A stretch of DNA of 64,000 nt from Niastella vici (GTDB lineage: Bacteria; Bacteroidota; Bacteroidia; Chitinophagales; Chitinophagaceae). The stretch is taken from contig NZ_LVYD01000124.1 of assembly GCF_002077945.1 (NCBI RefSeq), forward strand, positions 614,740-678,739, given 5' to 3'. The position numbers and the translations under genes are program-made. Positions 1 to 7,702 of this stretch are shown here, piece after piece; the stretch's first letter is position 1; each line of letters opens with the position of its first letter. Below the pieces are notes generated by a model. That model was given only the letters and a program-made list of their open reading frames with translations. It was not told the DNA's origin and made no database searches.

Positions 1-802
1 ATTTGCCCAGGCTCATGGCATAGCCGCAAAAAGCGCCATACTGTGGAGCATACATTTCAGGATGGTCTTTAAAAAGCGAGGCATTTTTTTCAGAAGAGAA
101 CCAATAAGTGGCCCCATTATACCTGGCAGAAAAGGAAGGATTGCCCTTAACGGCTTTCTTATCGGTAAAATAAGAAACGGCATCGTACCCCTGTAAGGTA
201 ACACCGTCATGATCGGTGTTGTTCAGAAATCCCTTTTCTTCCTCTGTTGTTACCTGTTTACCGCCGTTCTTTGAAACAACAGGCCAGTACTTATCTGCTT
301 TTTCAATATTACCGGGTACATCTTTATTCCAGCCGCTCACAGCCCGCTGGTTGTGCTGAACAAACAGGCGGCCATCAACAATTGAAAATGTGTTAACGTC
401 TATGGGAGCTATGCGTCCCAGCGAAACCGCATAGGCACACCAGCCGCCGAATTGCGGTTTGTATTTTCCAGGATTGGCTTTAAACAGATCGAGGTGCTGT
501 TGCGATGCGAAATAGTAAACAGCATCTTCATACGGGTATTGAAAACGGGCATCACCTTTTACGGGCATATTATCAGTAAAAAATGCAACGGCATCATAAC
601 CGTCGAGAATAACACCGCTGGCATCAACGTTGTTAAAATATTTACCCTGGTATTGCTGCGCATTTGCAATACAACTGAATATCAGTGTCGCCGGCAACAT
701 AAACAATAAGCGAAACAACCACCTGTTAACCTGTTTTGTAAAAGATGGCGCATCCACTGCCCGATCAAGCAATGCTTTCGGGCTCAAACTGATTTCTTTC
801 AT
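1..802 (-). CDS. Tandem YHS-domain protein (3' end outside window)
   Basis: The minus-strand reading frame is open from ATG at 800-802 to the window edge (267 codons, no stop), so the C-terminus is missing. After a short cytoplasmic-like head (MKEISLSPKALLDRAVDAPS) comes a hydrophobic stretch ending ..SCIANAQQ, which reads as a signal peptide or anchor. Two homologous modules follow, each with G-Y-D-A-V-[AS]-[FY]-F-T-D, an aromatic Y-[YW]-F-[AS]-S segment and a C-[AG]-Y-A-[MV]-S-L-G-[RK] ending. These match the YHS domain, a small Cys/His-containing fold found in metal-related and secreted proteins. The first module begins near residue 55 and the second near residue 200. The function is unknown; metal binding is inference. 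The modules are internal duplicates, so this is a tandem architecture rather than a frameshift. Confidence 0.82.
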   Translation of the reverse strand, partial: MKEISLSPKALLDRAVDAPSFTKQVNRWLFRLLFMLPATLIFSCIANAQQYQGKYFNNVDASGVILDGYDAVAFFTDNMPVKGDARFQYPYEDAVYYFASQQHLDLFKANPGKYKPQFGGWCAYAVSLGRIAPIDVNTFSIVDGRLFVQHNQRAVSGWNKDVPGNIEKADKYWPVVSKNGGKQVTTEEEKGFLNNTDHDGVTLQGYDAVSYFTDKKAVKGNPSFSARYNGATYWFSSEKNASLFKDHPEMYAPQYGAFCGYAMSLGK

Positions 803-1027
803 ACGTTATAATTTTAAAGCACAAAGAAAATCAGCCTGCAAAAAAAATTATGTCTGTTATTTTACAAAAGGAGGTAATTAAATGCTCCAGGCGTCAATGA
901 GGGAACGCTTTTTTATGACCTTACCAACGGCGGCACTGAGCCACCCAGACAAGTAAATTGAGCCATTAGCGAAATAAGCCCGGGCGCCGAAACGCCCATC
1001 TTTGTGTCGTAAATCAATAACACGACA

Positions 1028-2008
1028 ATGACGACAACAACAACAATAACAAAGATCGCCCTGGGCAACAAGGGCCCACTCGTTTCCAAACTCGGCTTAG
1101 GCTGTATGCGCATGTCAACAGTTTGGGGCGGCCCAATGAATGATGAAAACGAAAGCGTGGCTACCATTCAGGCCGCGCTTGACAACGGTATCAATTTCTT
1201 GAATACCGGCGACTTTTACCACAGTGGCCACAATGAGCTGCTGGTAGGCAAAGCCATTAAAGGCAGAAGGGACGATGCCTTTATTAGTGTGAAAACAGGC
1301 GGCATCGTTTACGACGGCAAATTTCAGGGTTTAGACCTGCGGCCCATAGCCATTAAGAACTTCATCAATTATTCGTTGGTGCGTTTGGGTATTGATACCA
1401 TTGATCTGTACCAGCCGTGCCGGCTCGACAATAGTGTTCCCATGGAAGATGTAATAGGAACGATTGCCGACCTCATTAAAGAAGGAAAGGTGCGTTACCT
1501 TGGCGTGTCGGAGATCACTGCTGCACAACTGCGTAAAGCCCATAGCCTGCACCCGGTAACGGCATTGGAAATAGGTTATTCACTGGCCGACCGGCAAATA
1601 GAAACAGACCTGCTTCCCACGGCTAAAGAACTGGGCATAGGCGTTGTTGCTTTTGCCAATACGGCCGAAGGGTTATTGACGGGAGCAATGAAAGCCCCGC
1701 TGGCAGCCAATGCTTACCAAAATCATTTCTCACGTTTTCAGGGTGAGAATCTGGTAAAGAACCTGGAGAAAGTAGAAGCATTAAAAAAAATGGCAATAGA
1801 AAAAGGATTCACACCCACACAACTGGCTATTGCCTGGGTGAATGCACAGGGTGATCATATTATGCCATTGGTAAGCATGAGCCGGCGTTCAAGACTGCCT
1901 GAAAATATGCAGGCCATGGAAATTGTGTTCACGCCAGAAGAAATGAATTTCCTGAACACGCATTTTGCGCCAGGCGCCATTGCAGGCGGCACCTACCTGC
2001 AACGTTAA
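1028..2008 (+). CDS. Aldo/keto reductase
   Basis: This is a 326-residue (beta/alpha)8 NAD(P)H-dependent oxidoreductase of the AKR superfamily. Visible landmarks are LGLGCMRMS near residue 22, the NGINFLNTGDFYHSGHNE segment carrying the catalytic Asp and Tyr, the catalytic Lys in ISVKTGG, and the cofactor-side segment VSMSRRSRLPENMQAM. The fourth tetrad position is unusual: DLYQPCRLD has Cys where classical AKRs have His. Related proteins with another residue at that place are known, so activity is not excluded. The ATG is preceded by a CATCTTTG box at 997-1004, close to the Bacteroidota -7 consensus. Substrate is unknown. An AraC-family regulator follows in the same direction 39 bp downstream. 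Confidence 0.88.
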   Translation: MTTTTTITKIALGNKGPLVSKLGLGCMRMSTVWGGPMNDENESVATIQAALDNGINFLNTGDFYHSGHNELLVGKAIKGRRDDAFISVKTGGIVYDGKFQGLDLRPIAIKNFINYSLVRLGIDTIDLYQPCRLDNSVPMEDVIGTIADLIKEGKVRYLGVSEITAAQLRKAHSLHPVTALEIGYSLADRQIETDLLPTAKELGIGVVAFANTAEGLLTGAMKAPLAANAYQNHFSRFQGENLVKNLEKVEALKKMAIEKGFTPTQLAIAWVNAQGDHIMPLVSMSRRSRLPENMQAMEIVFTPEEMNFLNTHFAPGAIAGGTYLQR

Positions 2009-2047
2009 CCGGCTTCGCATACCCTGAACTTTTTATACCTTTACGAA

Positions 2048-2860
2048 GTGACGAATCCAAACGAAATAATTCCCGGACTTATTTTTTACGGCTACCACTC
2101 TGCCATGCGAAAGGAGAAAGTAGGTTTCCTGAATAACAATACCCTGGTGTTGCAGGTTTCGGGACAGTTCACATTGGAAACAGCGAGCCAGAAAATTTCC
2201 ATGCGGAAAGGTGAACTATTGCTGATTGGTAAAAACCAATTGGGACAAATCACCAAGTTACCGCTGCCTGGTGATGAAATTTATGAAACAATCGTTATTA
2301 GCCTGCAGGAAGACCTATTAAGGAAAATTGCGCTGGAGGAAAAAATAGCAATAAAGCAGCCATACACCGGCCCCCGCAACGTACTTATTCCCCGGAACGA
2401 TTTCCTGCAGGGCTTTTTTCAATCTATAATACCCTACGTGCGCAATCCGTCAGAAAAAATAACGGAAGCCATGGGACTGTTGAAAGTAAAGGAAGCGGTG
2501 AAACTGGTGCTGCATACCTGTCCGGAGCTCAGTGGATTTTTGTTCGATTTTTCGGAACCCTACAAGATCGATCTGAAAAAATTCATGCTCAGCAATTTTC
2601 ATTACAATGTGCCGGTTGAAAAATTTGCCCAGCTTACCGGAAGAAGCCTTGCAGGGTTTAAACGTGATTTCAAAAGCACGTTTAACGCATCGCCCCGGCA
2701 ATGGCTACAGGAACAACGGTTGCAGGAAGCACGCCACCTAATAGAAAAGAAGAACAAAAAACCGGCTGCCATTTACCTCGACCTGGGATTTGAAAGCCTC
2801 TCCCACTTCAGCCATTCATTTAAAAAGAAGTTTGGCAAGGCACCCTCCGAATGGTTGTAG
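2048..2860 (+). CDS. AraC-family transcriptional regulator
   Basis: This 270-residue protein has an N-terminal effector domain of about 170 residues (cupin-like, with GELLLIGKNQLGQI) and a C-terminal double helix-turn-helix from about residue 175. The HTH part contains FAQLTGRSLAGFKRDFKSTF, SPRQWLQEQRLQEARHLI and the typical second helix IYLDLGFESLSHFSHSFKKKFGKAPSEWL (shown here only as the family signature region). The start is a GTG; a TACCTTTA box ends 4 nt before it, so initiation probably occurs at or very near the 5' end of the mRNA. It sits between an aldo/keto reductase and a second AraC-type gene, both on the same strand, and may control either. Effector unknown. Confidence 0.87.
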   Translation: MTNPNEIIPGLIFYGYHSAMRKEKVGFLNNNTLVLQVSGQFTLETASQKISMRKGELLLIGKNQLGQITKLPLPGDEIYETIVISLQEDLLRKIALEEKIAIKQPYTGPRNVLIPRNDFLQGFFQSIIPYVRNPSEKITEAMGLLKVKEAVKLVLHTCPELSGFLFDFSEPYKIDLKKFMLSNFHYNVPVEKFAQLTGRSLAGFKRDFKSTFNASPRQWLQEQRLQEARHLIEKKNKKPAAIYLDLGFESLSHFSHSFKKKFGKAPSEWL

Positions 2861-2885
2861 ATCACCCCTGAATATGCTACCTTTC
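2855..2885 (+). promoter_or_regulatory. Bacteroidota-type promoter, TTG-N20-TACCTTTC
   Basis: TTG at 2855-2857 and TACCTTTC at 2878-2885 are separated by exactly 20 nt, matching the TTG/TAnnTTTG consensus of the Bacteroidota primary sigma factor at 7 of 8 positions in the -7 box. The -33 element lies inside the last codons of the upstream gene. The ATG of the next gene starts 5 nt after the -7 box, so the transcript would start at or next to the start codon. Confidence 0.6.
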
Positions 2886-2889
2886 ATCC

Positions 2890-3702
2890 ATGCACCAGGA
2901 ATTTGAGACTCCGCCGGAACTACAGGATTCCATAAAGTGCTTTTGGTACGACAAAAGAGACTTTGGAGAGCAAGCATCGGGTTTTGAGGTATTACCAGAT
3001 GGCTATGCTGAAATTATTTTTTATTTCGGAAGCGACTGTAGCCTCCTGAACAATGGAAGTTTACAGGCATTGCCTTCACCGTTTATGGTGGGGCTGCTCA
3101 ACGAGCCAGTTATTTTTTACTCAAAAAAACAATTAGAGATCATCGGTATCAGGTGCTTTCCCTGGACCGTGTTCGATTTGCTGGGGCTGCCATCCGGAAA
3201 AGACAGCGTGCGCATTTTTGCGCATCCTATTGCCCAATTGCAGGTTACCTTACATGAGTGTATACATGCTGGTAACATAACCGAAGCGATGGCCCGGGTA
3301 AAACAGTATTTTCTGAATGCCCGGTCTACAATCGCTATTGACAGTATGTTATACAAAGCGGGCGTTGCCATGAGTAAAGCAAACGGCACCCTGCCGGTAA
3401 GCCAGGTAGCGGTGGCGGCGCATGCAACGGTGCGTACCCTTGAAAGGAAATTCAAGCAAGCGGCAGGCCATACGGTTAAAGACGTATCGGGCCTTATGCG
3501 GTTTGAACAGGTGCGTAACCGGTTATGGCATTTTCCCGGTTCCAACCTGGCCGGGCTGGCCCATGAACTGGGCTATACAGATCAGGCGCATCTGAGCAGG
3601 GAATTCAAACGCTACAGCGGCACTACACCCGCAGCCTTCGCCCGGAAAGCAAAAAAAAGAAAACAGGTAAGCACCGATTTTGTCGCGTTTGTACAAGCCT
3701 GA
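2890..3702 (+). CDS. AraC-family regulator with DUF6597-type sensor domain
   Basis: The first half of this 270-residue protein has the features of DUF6597-type domains: an early W-Y segment (IKCFWYDKRD), the LPDGYAEIIFYFG motif near residue 40 and IIGIRCFPWTVFDLLGLP near residue 90. The second half is an AraC HTH with VAVAAHATVRTLERKFKQAA as the first helix pair and LAHELGYTDQAHLSREFKRY as the second. Such proteins are DNA-binding regulators of neighbouring metabolic genes. The FAD monooxygenase gene starts 39 bp downstream on the same strand and is the obvious candidate target. The inducer is not predictable from sequence. The ATG lies 5 nt behind a good promoter. Confidence 0.85.
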   Translation: MHQEFETPPELQDSIKCFWYDKRDFGEQASGFEVLPDGYAEIIFYFGSDCSLLNNGSLQALPSPFMVGLLNEPVIFYSKKQLEIIGIRCFPWTVFDLLGLPSGKDSVRIFAHPIAQLQVTLHECIHAGNITEAMARVKQYFLNARSTIAIDSMLYKAGVAMSKANGTLPVSQVAVAAHATVRTLERKFKQAAGHTVKDVSGLMRFEQVRNRLWHFPGSNLAGLAHELGYTDQAHLSREFKRYSGTTPAAFARKAKKRKQVSTDFVAFVQA

Positions 3703-3741
3703 CGCATCCGCATTCCGCAATTTTGTGCCTCAATCATTCTT

Positions 3742-5271
3742 ATGAAAGCACAAGATCATGCTGTTTACGATGTAATTATTTCCGGCGCAGGGCCGGTGGG
3801 CCTTTTTCTCGCGGGCGAACTGGCCCTGGCCAACTGTTCAGTACTAATACTGGAAAAGGCCGACAATCCGCACTCGCCATTAAAACAATTTCCTTTCGGC
3901 ATGCGGGGACTCTCGACACCTACTATAGAAGCGCTTTACCGCCGGGGTTTGTTGGATGAACTGGCCGTGCATAAACGCCTTAAAACCCCGCATTTCAACT
4001 CCCCTTCTGTACAAGGCAAACCTCAGCCGGGAGGACATTTCGCCGGCATTCAGTTTAATAGCACCCAAATTGACACTTCCCAATGGACACATCGCCTGCC
4101 AGGGGCTACCGACGCCCCTTTTCTGATGTCTGAAATGGCAGAGATGGAAACCGTGCTCGCCCGCCACGCAGAAACCCTGGGGGTAACCATCAGGCGTGGA
4201 TTGGCCGTTACTGAATTTCAACAAAACGAAGAAGGCGTAACGGTTCACACCGATGGCCAGTCTTTTACCGGCAAATGGCTGGTGGGTTGCGATGGCAGCC
4301 GCAGTGTGGTGCGCAAACTGGGCGGTTTTGAATTCGCCGGTACGGAGCCGGAATTTACCGGCTACTCGACCAAAGTTGAGATTGCCGACCCCGGAAAGCT
4401 CGGCACCGGCCGCATTGTTACACCAACAGGCATGTACCTGCTATCCCAGGCAGATTACGTGATCATCCAGGACTTTGATGGCGGTGCCTTTCATAATTCC
4501 CAACAACCCATTACGCGTGAACACGTGCAGGAAGTGTTACGCCGCATCTCGAACACCGACGTTACCATCAACGCCCTGCATATTGCCACCACCTGGACCG
4601 ACCGCTCACGCCAGGCCACCAGTTACCGCAACGGACGGGTGTTACTGGCCGGCGATGCTGCGCATATTCATTCGCCGTTAGGCGGCCAGGGACTTAACCT
4701 GGGCCTCGGTGATGCCATGAACCTGGGCTGGAAGCTCGCGGCCACCATTCAGCAAAAAGCGCCGGAAGGTTTGTTGAACAGTTACTTTACCGAACGGTAC
4801 CCAATAGGTGCACAGGTGCTTGACTGGTCACGCGCCCAGGTTGCCATCATGAGACCAAACGCAGCTGCCCGTGCGCTGCATGCCATCATCCGCGACCTTC
4901 TGCATACCCGCGATGGCGCCACCTATTTTGCAGGGAGGATATGGGGTATTAACAACCACTACAATAACCCCGGTGGCGGTCAACCGCTCACAGGCCACAG
5001 CGTTCCCAACTTTGAATTCGAAGACGGTACAAAAATTGGCAGGCACATGCACGATGGCAAAGGGATCCTGCTCGATCTTACAATGAATGCTTCACTTAAA
5101 AAGCTGGCGGGTGAATATGGCGGGCAAATAAAGTATGTTTCTGCGAAGGTGAAAGAACAATTGGGCCTGCACGTTGTACTGATACGCCCTGATGGCATTA
5201 TTGCCTGGGCTGCAGACACCGACGCTGATACCAGCGAACTTCAAAAGGCTGCGGCGAAGTGGTTTGCCTGA
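3742..5271 (+). CDS. FAD-dependent aromatic-ring monooxygenase family protein
   Basis: This 509-residue flavoprotein belongs to the class A (PHBH/PheA/TfdB-like) monooxygenases. The Rossmann dinucleotide fingerprint IISGAGPVGLFLAGELA lies at residues 8-24, the DG motif at WLVGCDGSRSVVRK, and the FAD-ribityl GD motif at VLLAGDAAHIHSPLGGQGLN. The C-terminal 100 residues (..LGLHVVLIRPDGIIAWAADT) form the thioredoxin-like end domain common in this family. These enzymes use NAD(P)H and O2 to hydroxylate aromatic or polyketide substrates, including some antibiotics. The substrate here is unknown. It follows two AraC regulators, suggesting inducible expression, and converges with the SxtJ gene, ending 13 bp from it. 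Confidence 0.88.
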   Translation: MKAQDHAVYDVIISGAGPVGLFLAGELALANCSVLILEKADNPHSPLKQFPFGMRGLSTPTIEALYRRGLLDELAVHKRLKTPHFNSPSVQGKPQPGGHFAGIQFNSTQIDTSQWTHRLPGATDAPFLMSEMAEMETVLARHAETLGVTIRRGLAVTEFQQNEEGVTVHTDGQSFTGKWLVGCDGSRSVVRKLGGFEFAGTEPEFTGYSTKVEIADPGKLGTGRIVTPTGMYLLSQADYVIIQDFDGGAFHNSQQPITREHVQEVLRRISNTDVTINALHIATTWTDRSRQATSYRNGRVLLAGDAAHIHSPLGGQGLNLGLGDAMNLGWKLAATIQQKAPEGLLNSYFTERYPIGAQVLDWSRAQVAIMRPNAAARALHAIIRDLLHTRDGATYFAGRIWGINNHYNNPGGGQPLTGHSVPNFEFEDGTKIGRHMHDGKGILLDLTMNASLKKLAGEYGGQIKYVSAKVKEQLGLHVVLIRPDGIIAWAADTDADTSELQKAAAKWFA

Positions 5272-5284
5272 CCTTTAGGGACGC

Positions 5285-5644
5285 TCACCAAACATTTTCG
5301 AGGCTTTCGCGTGTGTAGGTAAAGTTGCGTTCTTTAAAATAAGAGTTGCTGCCGGCCTTCTTTTGCACAGCGTTCTTCCCAAATGCTTTAAACAGGAATG
5401 AGATGGGCACCAGGATAACAAAGAAAATAATGGTAAGGATAATTTTGCTGGTAACAGCGCCCAGCCCTTCAGCGAGCTTCATCCACACCAAATGGATCTT
5501 TTCGGCAAGGGCGGGAATAAACAAACCAATTGCCCCCACGGCAATGGCCAGCCCAAACAGGTACCTGTTATTTGTGATGCGGTAAAAGACCACAAGGGCC
5601 AACACCAATACCAGTATAGTTTCCAGTACTTTGTTCCTGGGCAT
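5285..5644 (-). CDS. SxtJ family membrane protein
   Basis: A 119-residue protein with about four hydrophobic helices (ETILVLVLALVVFYRI, YLFGLAIAVGAIGLFIPAL, SKIILTIIFFVILVPISFLF) and a polar C-terminus ending in KERNFTYTRESLENVW. The layout, the YLFGLAIAVG..LFIP motif and the terminal aromatic-charged tail fit the SxtJ family. SxtJ proteins are known as partners encoded beside O-carbamoyltransferases, first in saxitoxin clusters; their biochemical role is not established. Here it is the last gene of the minus-strand operon SGNH hydrolase - carbamoyltransferase - DUF5989 - SxtJ, 6 nt behind the DUF5989 gene. A membrane scaffold for the carbamoyltransferase is inference. Confidence 0.82.
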   Translation of the reverse strand: MPRNKVLETILVLVLALVVFYRITNNRYLFGLAIAVGAIGLFIPALAEKIHLVWMKLAEGLGAVTSKIILTIIFFVILVPISFLFKAFGKNAVQKKAGSNSYFKERNFTYTRESLENVW

Positions 5645-5650
5645 AGTTTG

Positions 5651-5797
5651 TTAAAATAAAGTGTAAATAAATGGCGCCAGGGCTGTGCCTCCCAAAACGA
5701 TCAAAATACCAAGCAACAACAATACAATGATGAGGGGGGCCAGCCACCATTTTTTTCTTGCTTTTAAAAAGGTCCAGATATCTTTTAATGTTTCCAT
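5651..5797 (-). CDS. DUF5989 family small membrane protein (48 aa)
   Basis: The minus strand from ATG at 5795-5797 to TAA at 5651-5653 encodes 48 residues: METLKDIWTFLKARKKWWL, then a single hydrophobic helix of about 20 residues, then GGTALAPFIYTLF. An amphipathic start with F-L-[KR]-x-R-K-K-W-W-L followed by one membrane span and an A-P-F-[IV]-Y-T-[LI]-F end is the signature of DUF5989 proteins, which sit next to SxtJ and carbamoyltransferase genes in many bacteria. The gene lies 12 nt after the carbamoyltransferase and 6 nt before sxtJ, so it is certainly in the operon. It is easily missed by ORF callers because of its length. Function unknown; a membrane tether for the enzyme is plausible. 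Confidence 0.85.
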   Translation of the reverse strand: METLKDIWTFLKARKKWWLAPLIIVLLLLGILIVLGGTALAPFIYTLF

Positions 5798-5809
5798 TTC
5801 TGCGTGTTT

Positions 5810-7702
5810 TTAATCCAGCGTGAACTCCTGCTCCCAATCGGTTTTTTCGTGCCACGCGGGTTGGTCTTTTTTGCAAAAGATAAAGTTACCGATTATCAGG
5901 TAATCCATCCCGGTTCGCATAAAACAACGATAGGCATCTTCGGGTGTATTAACAATGGGTTCGCCGCGCACATTAAAACTGGTATTGATTAGTACCGCAC
6001 AGCCGGTTTGCTGTTTAAAAGCGTTCAGCAGTTTCCAGAAACGCGGGTTGGTTTCTTTATGTACAGTTTGAATACGGGCCGAATGATCGATATGGGTAAT
6101 AGCAGGCAAATTGCTGCGCTGAAAATACAATTTACCTAACAGGTCGTTACTTTCATAACCTGGCGGATATGGGATCTGCCGGTCTTTTTTTACCGGTTTT
6201 ACCAGTAACATATAGGGCGAAGCGCCCGCATGTTCAAAATAGCCGGCCACCTCTTCTGCCAGCACCGCCGGGGCAAAGGGCCGGAAGCTTTCCCGGAATT
6301 TGATTTGCTCGTTCAGCTTCTTTTGCATTTGCGGGTCGCGGGCATCGGCCAGAATGCTTCTGGCGCCCAATGCGCGCGGACCAAACTCCATGCGCCCCTG
6401 GTGCCAGCCGATACTACTTTTTTGGGCTATTAACCGGGCCGTTTCGTTTAACAAGGCATCTTCCTCCGCAAACTGTGTATAGGGCGCCCTGTATTTTCTT
6501 GCCATGGCAAGAATTGCCTGGTCGGCGTATTCGGGTCCCAGGTAGGAGCCCTGCAGGCTGTCCATTTCCGTTGTACGCCCCTTCCGGTTCCCGCCAAAAT
6601 AAATATAGTGTGCGGCCAAAGCGGCGCCCAATGCACCGCCCGCATCGCCGGCTGCCGGTTGTATGAACAGTTGTTTGAAAAGCCGGGCATCGTCCAGTTT
6701 CCCATTGGCAACACAATTCAATGCTACCCCACCGGCCATGCATAAATGATCGGCATTGGTAAGCCTCTTTGCTTCGCGGGCGAGGTTGAGCACAATTTCT
6801 TCTGTTACCTCCTGTATAGCAAGCGCCAGGTCGCAATGGGGTTGTTCCAGTGGTGATTCGGATGGGCGGCGGGGAAAGCCAAACAAAGCCTGCCATTTTT
6901 TATCGTACACCATGCGGTCACCGGTGGCATAGCTAAAATATTCCTGGTTCAAAAAGATAGATCCATCTTCTTTTACATCGACCAGGTGCCGGGTGATCAG
7001 TTCTTTAAACTTCTTTACATTTCCCGAATTTGCATTGCCGTAAGGCGCCAGGCCCATTAATTTATACTCGCCCGAATTAACCTTAAACCCACAATAATAA
7101 GTGAACGAAGAATATAATAAACCCACCGAATGCGGGAAATGCAGTTCTTTGAGCGTAGTGATCTTGTTACCTTCTCCAATGCCAATAGAAGCCGTTGCCC
7201 ATTCCCCCACTCCATCAATGGTTAATATAGCTGCCTTATCAAAAGGAGAAGCATAAAAGGCGCTGGCAGCATGCGAAAGATGGTGTTCGGCAAACAGGAG
7301 CTTCAATTTCTTTTTATCCACTTTTTCAATGCTGTTCAACCCCTCGCGGATGTTTTTTTTCAGGAACAATTTCTCTTTGATCCATACGGGCATGGCCATT
7401 ATAAATGACTTCCACCCTTTTGGGGAGAACGCGTAATACGTTTCGAGCAGGCGTTCAAACTTCAGCAGTGGCTTGTCGTAAAAAACAACCGCATCGAGGT
7501 CATTGATGCTACGGCCGGCGTGTTCGAGGCAAAACCGGATGGCATTAACGGGAAAGGCGGCGTCATGCTTTTTCCGGGTGAACCGTTCCTCCTGTGCGGC
7601 GGCAATGATGTTGCCATCTTCGATGATGGCTGCCGCAGCATCGTGGTAGAACGCCGAGATCCCCAGAATTGTTTTTTTGTCCGCCTCTCTCATATTATTC
7701 AT
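5810..7702 (-). CDS. O-carbamoyltransferase, NodU/TobZ/SxtI family
   Basis: About 630 residues, the usual length of the NodU/CmcH/TobZ family. The N-terminal ASKHA-fold Kae1-like domain shows ILGISAFYHDAAAAIIEDG, AAQEERFTRKKHD, the metal-binding HHLSHAASAFYASPF and the VNSGEYKLMGLAPYG segment. The C-terminal YrdC-like domain contains WHQGRMEFGPRALGARSILA and VLINTSFNVRGEPIVNTPEDAYRCF, the carbamoyl-phosphate/adenylate handling region. The enzyme transfers a carbamoyl group from carbamoyl phosphate, via carbamoyl-AMP, to a hydroxyl of an unknown acceptor. TTG at 7706-7708, ATG at 7700-7702 and ATG at 7691-7693 are all possible starts; the first ATG overlaps the SGNH stop by 8 nt and the second follows it directly. 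The partners DUF5989 and SxtJ follow. Confidence 0.92.
   Translation of the reverse strand: MNNMREADKKTILGISAFYHDAAAAIIEDGNIIAAAQEERFTRKKHDAAFPVNAIRFCLEHAGRSINDLDAVVFYDKPLLKFERLLETYYAFSPKGWKSFIMAMPVWIKEKLFLKKNIREGLNSIEKVDKKKLKLLFAEHHLSHAASAFYASPFDKAAILTIDGVGEWATASIGIGEGNKITTLKELHFPHSVGLLYSSFTYYCGFKVNSGEYKLMGLAPYGNANSGNVKKFKELITRHLVDVKEDGSIFLNQEYFSYATGDRMVYDKKWQALFGFPRRPSESPLEQPHCDLALAIQEVTEEIVLNLAREAKRLTNADHLCMAGGVALNCVANGKLDDARLFKQLFIQPAAGDAGGALGAALAAHYIYFGGNRKGRTTEMDSLQGSYLGPEYADQAILAMARKYRAPYTQFAEEDALLNETARLIAQKSSIGWHQGRMEFGPRALGARSILADARDPQMQKKLNEQIKFRESFRPFAPAVLAEEVAGYFEHAGASPYMLLVKPVKKDRQIPYPPGYESNDLLGKLYFQRSNLPAITHIDHSARIQTVHKETNPRFWKLLNAFKQQTGCAVLINTSFNVRGEPIVNTPEDAYRCFMRTGMDYLIIGNFIFCKKDQPAWHEKTDWEQEFTLD

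Noticed and set aside
3723..3959. Extra gene overlapping the start of the FAD monooxygenase
   Set aside because: It lies in another frame of a strongly supported gene and has no family resemblance.
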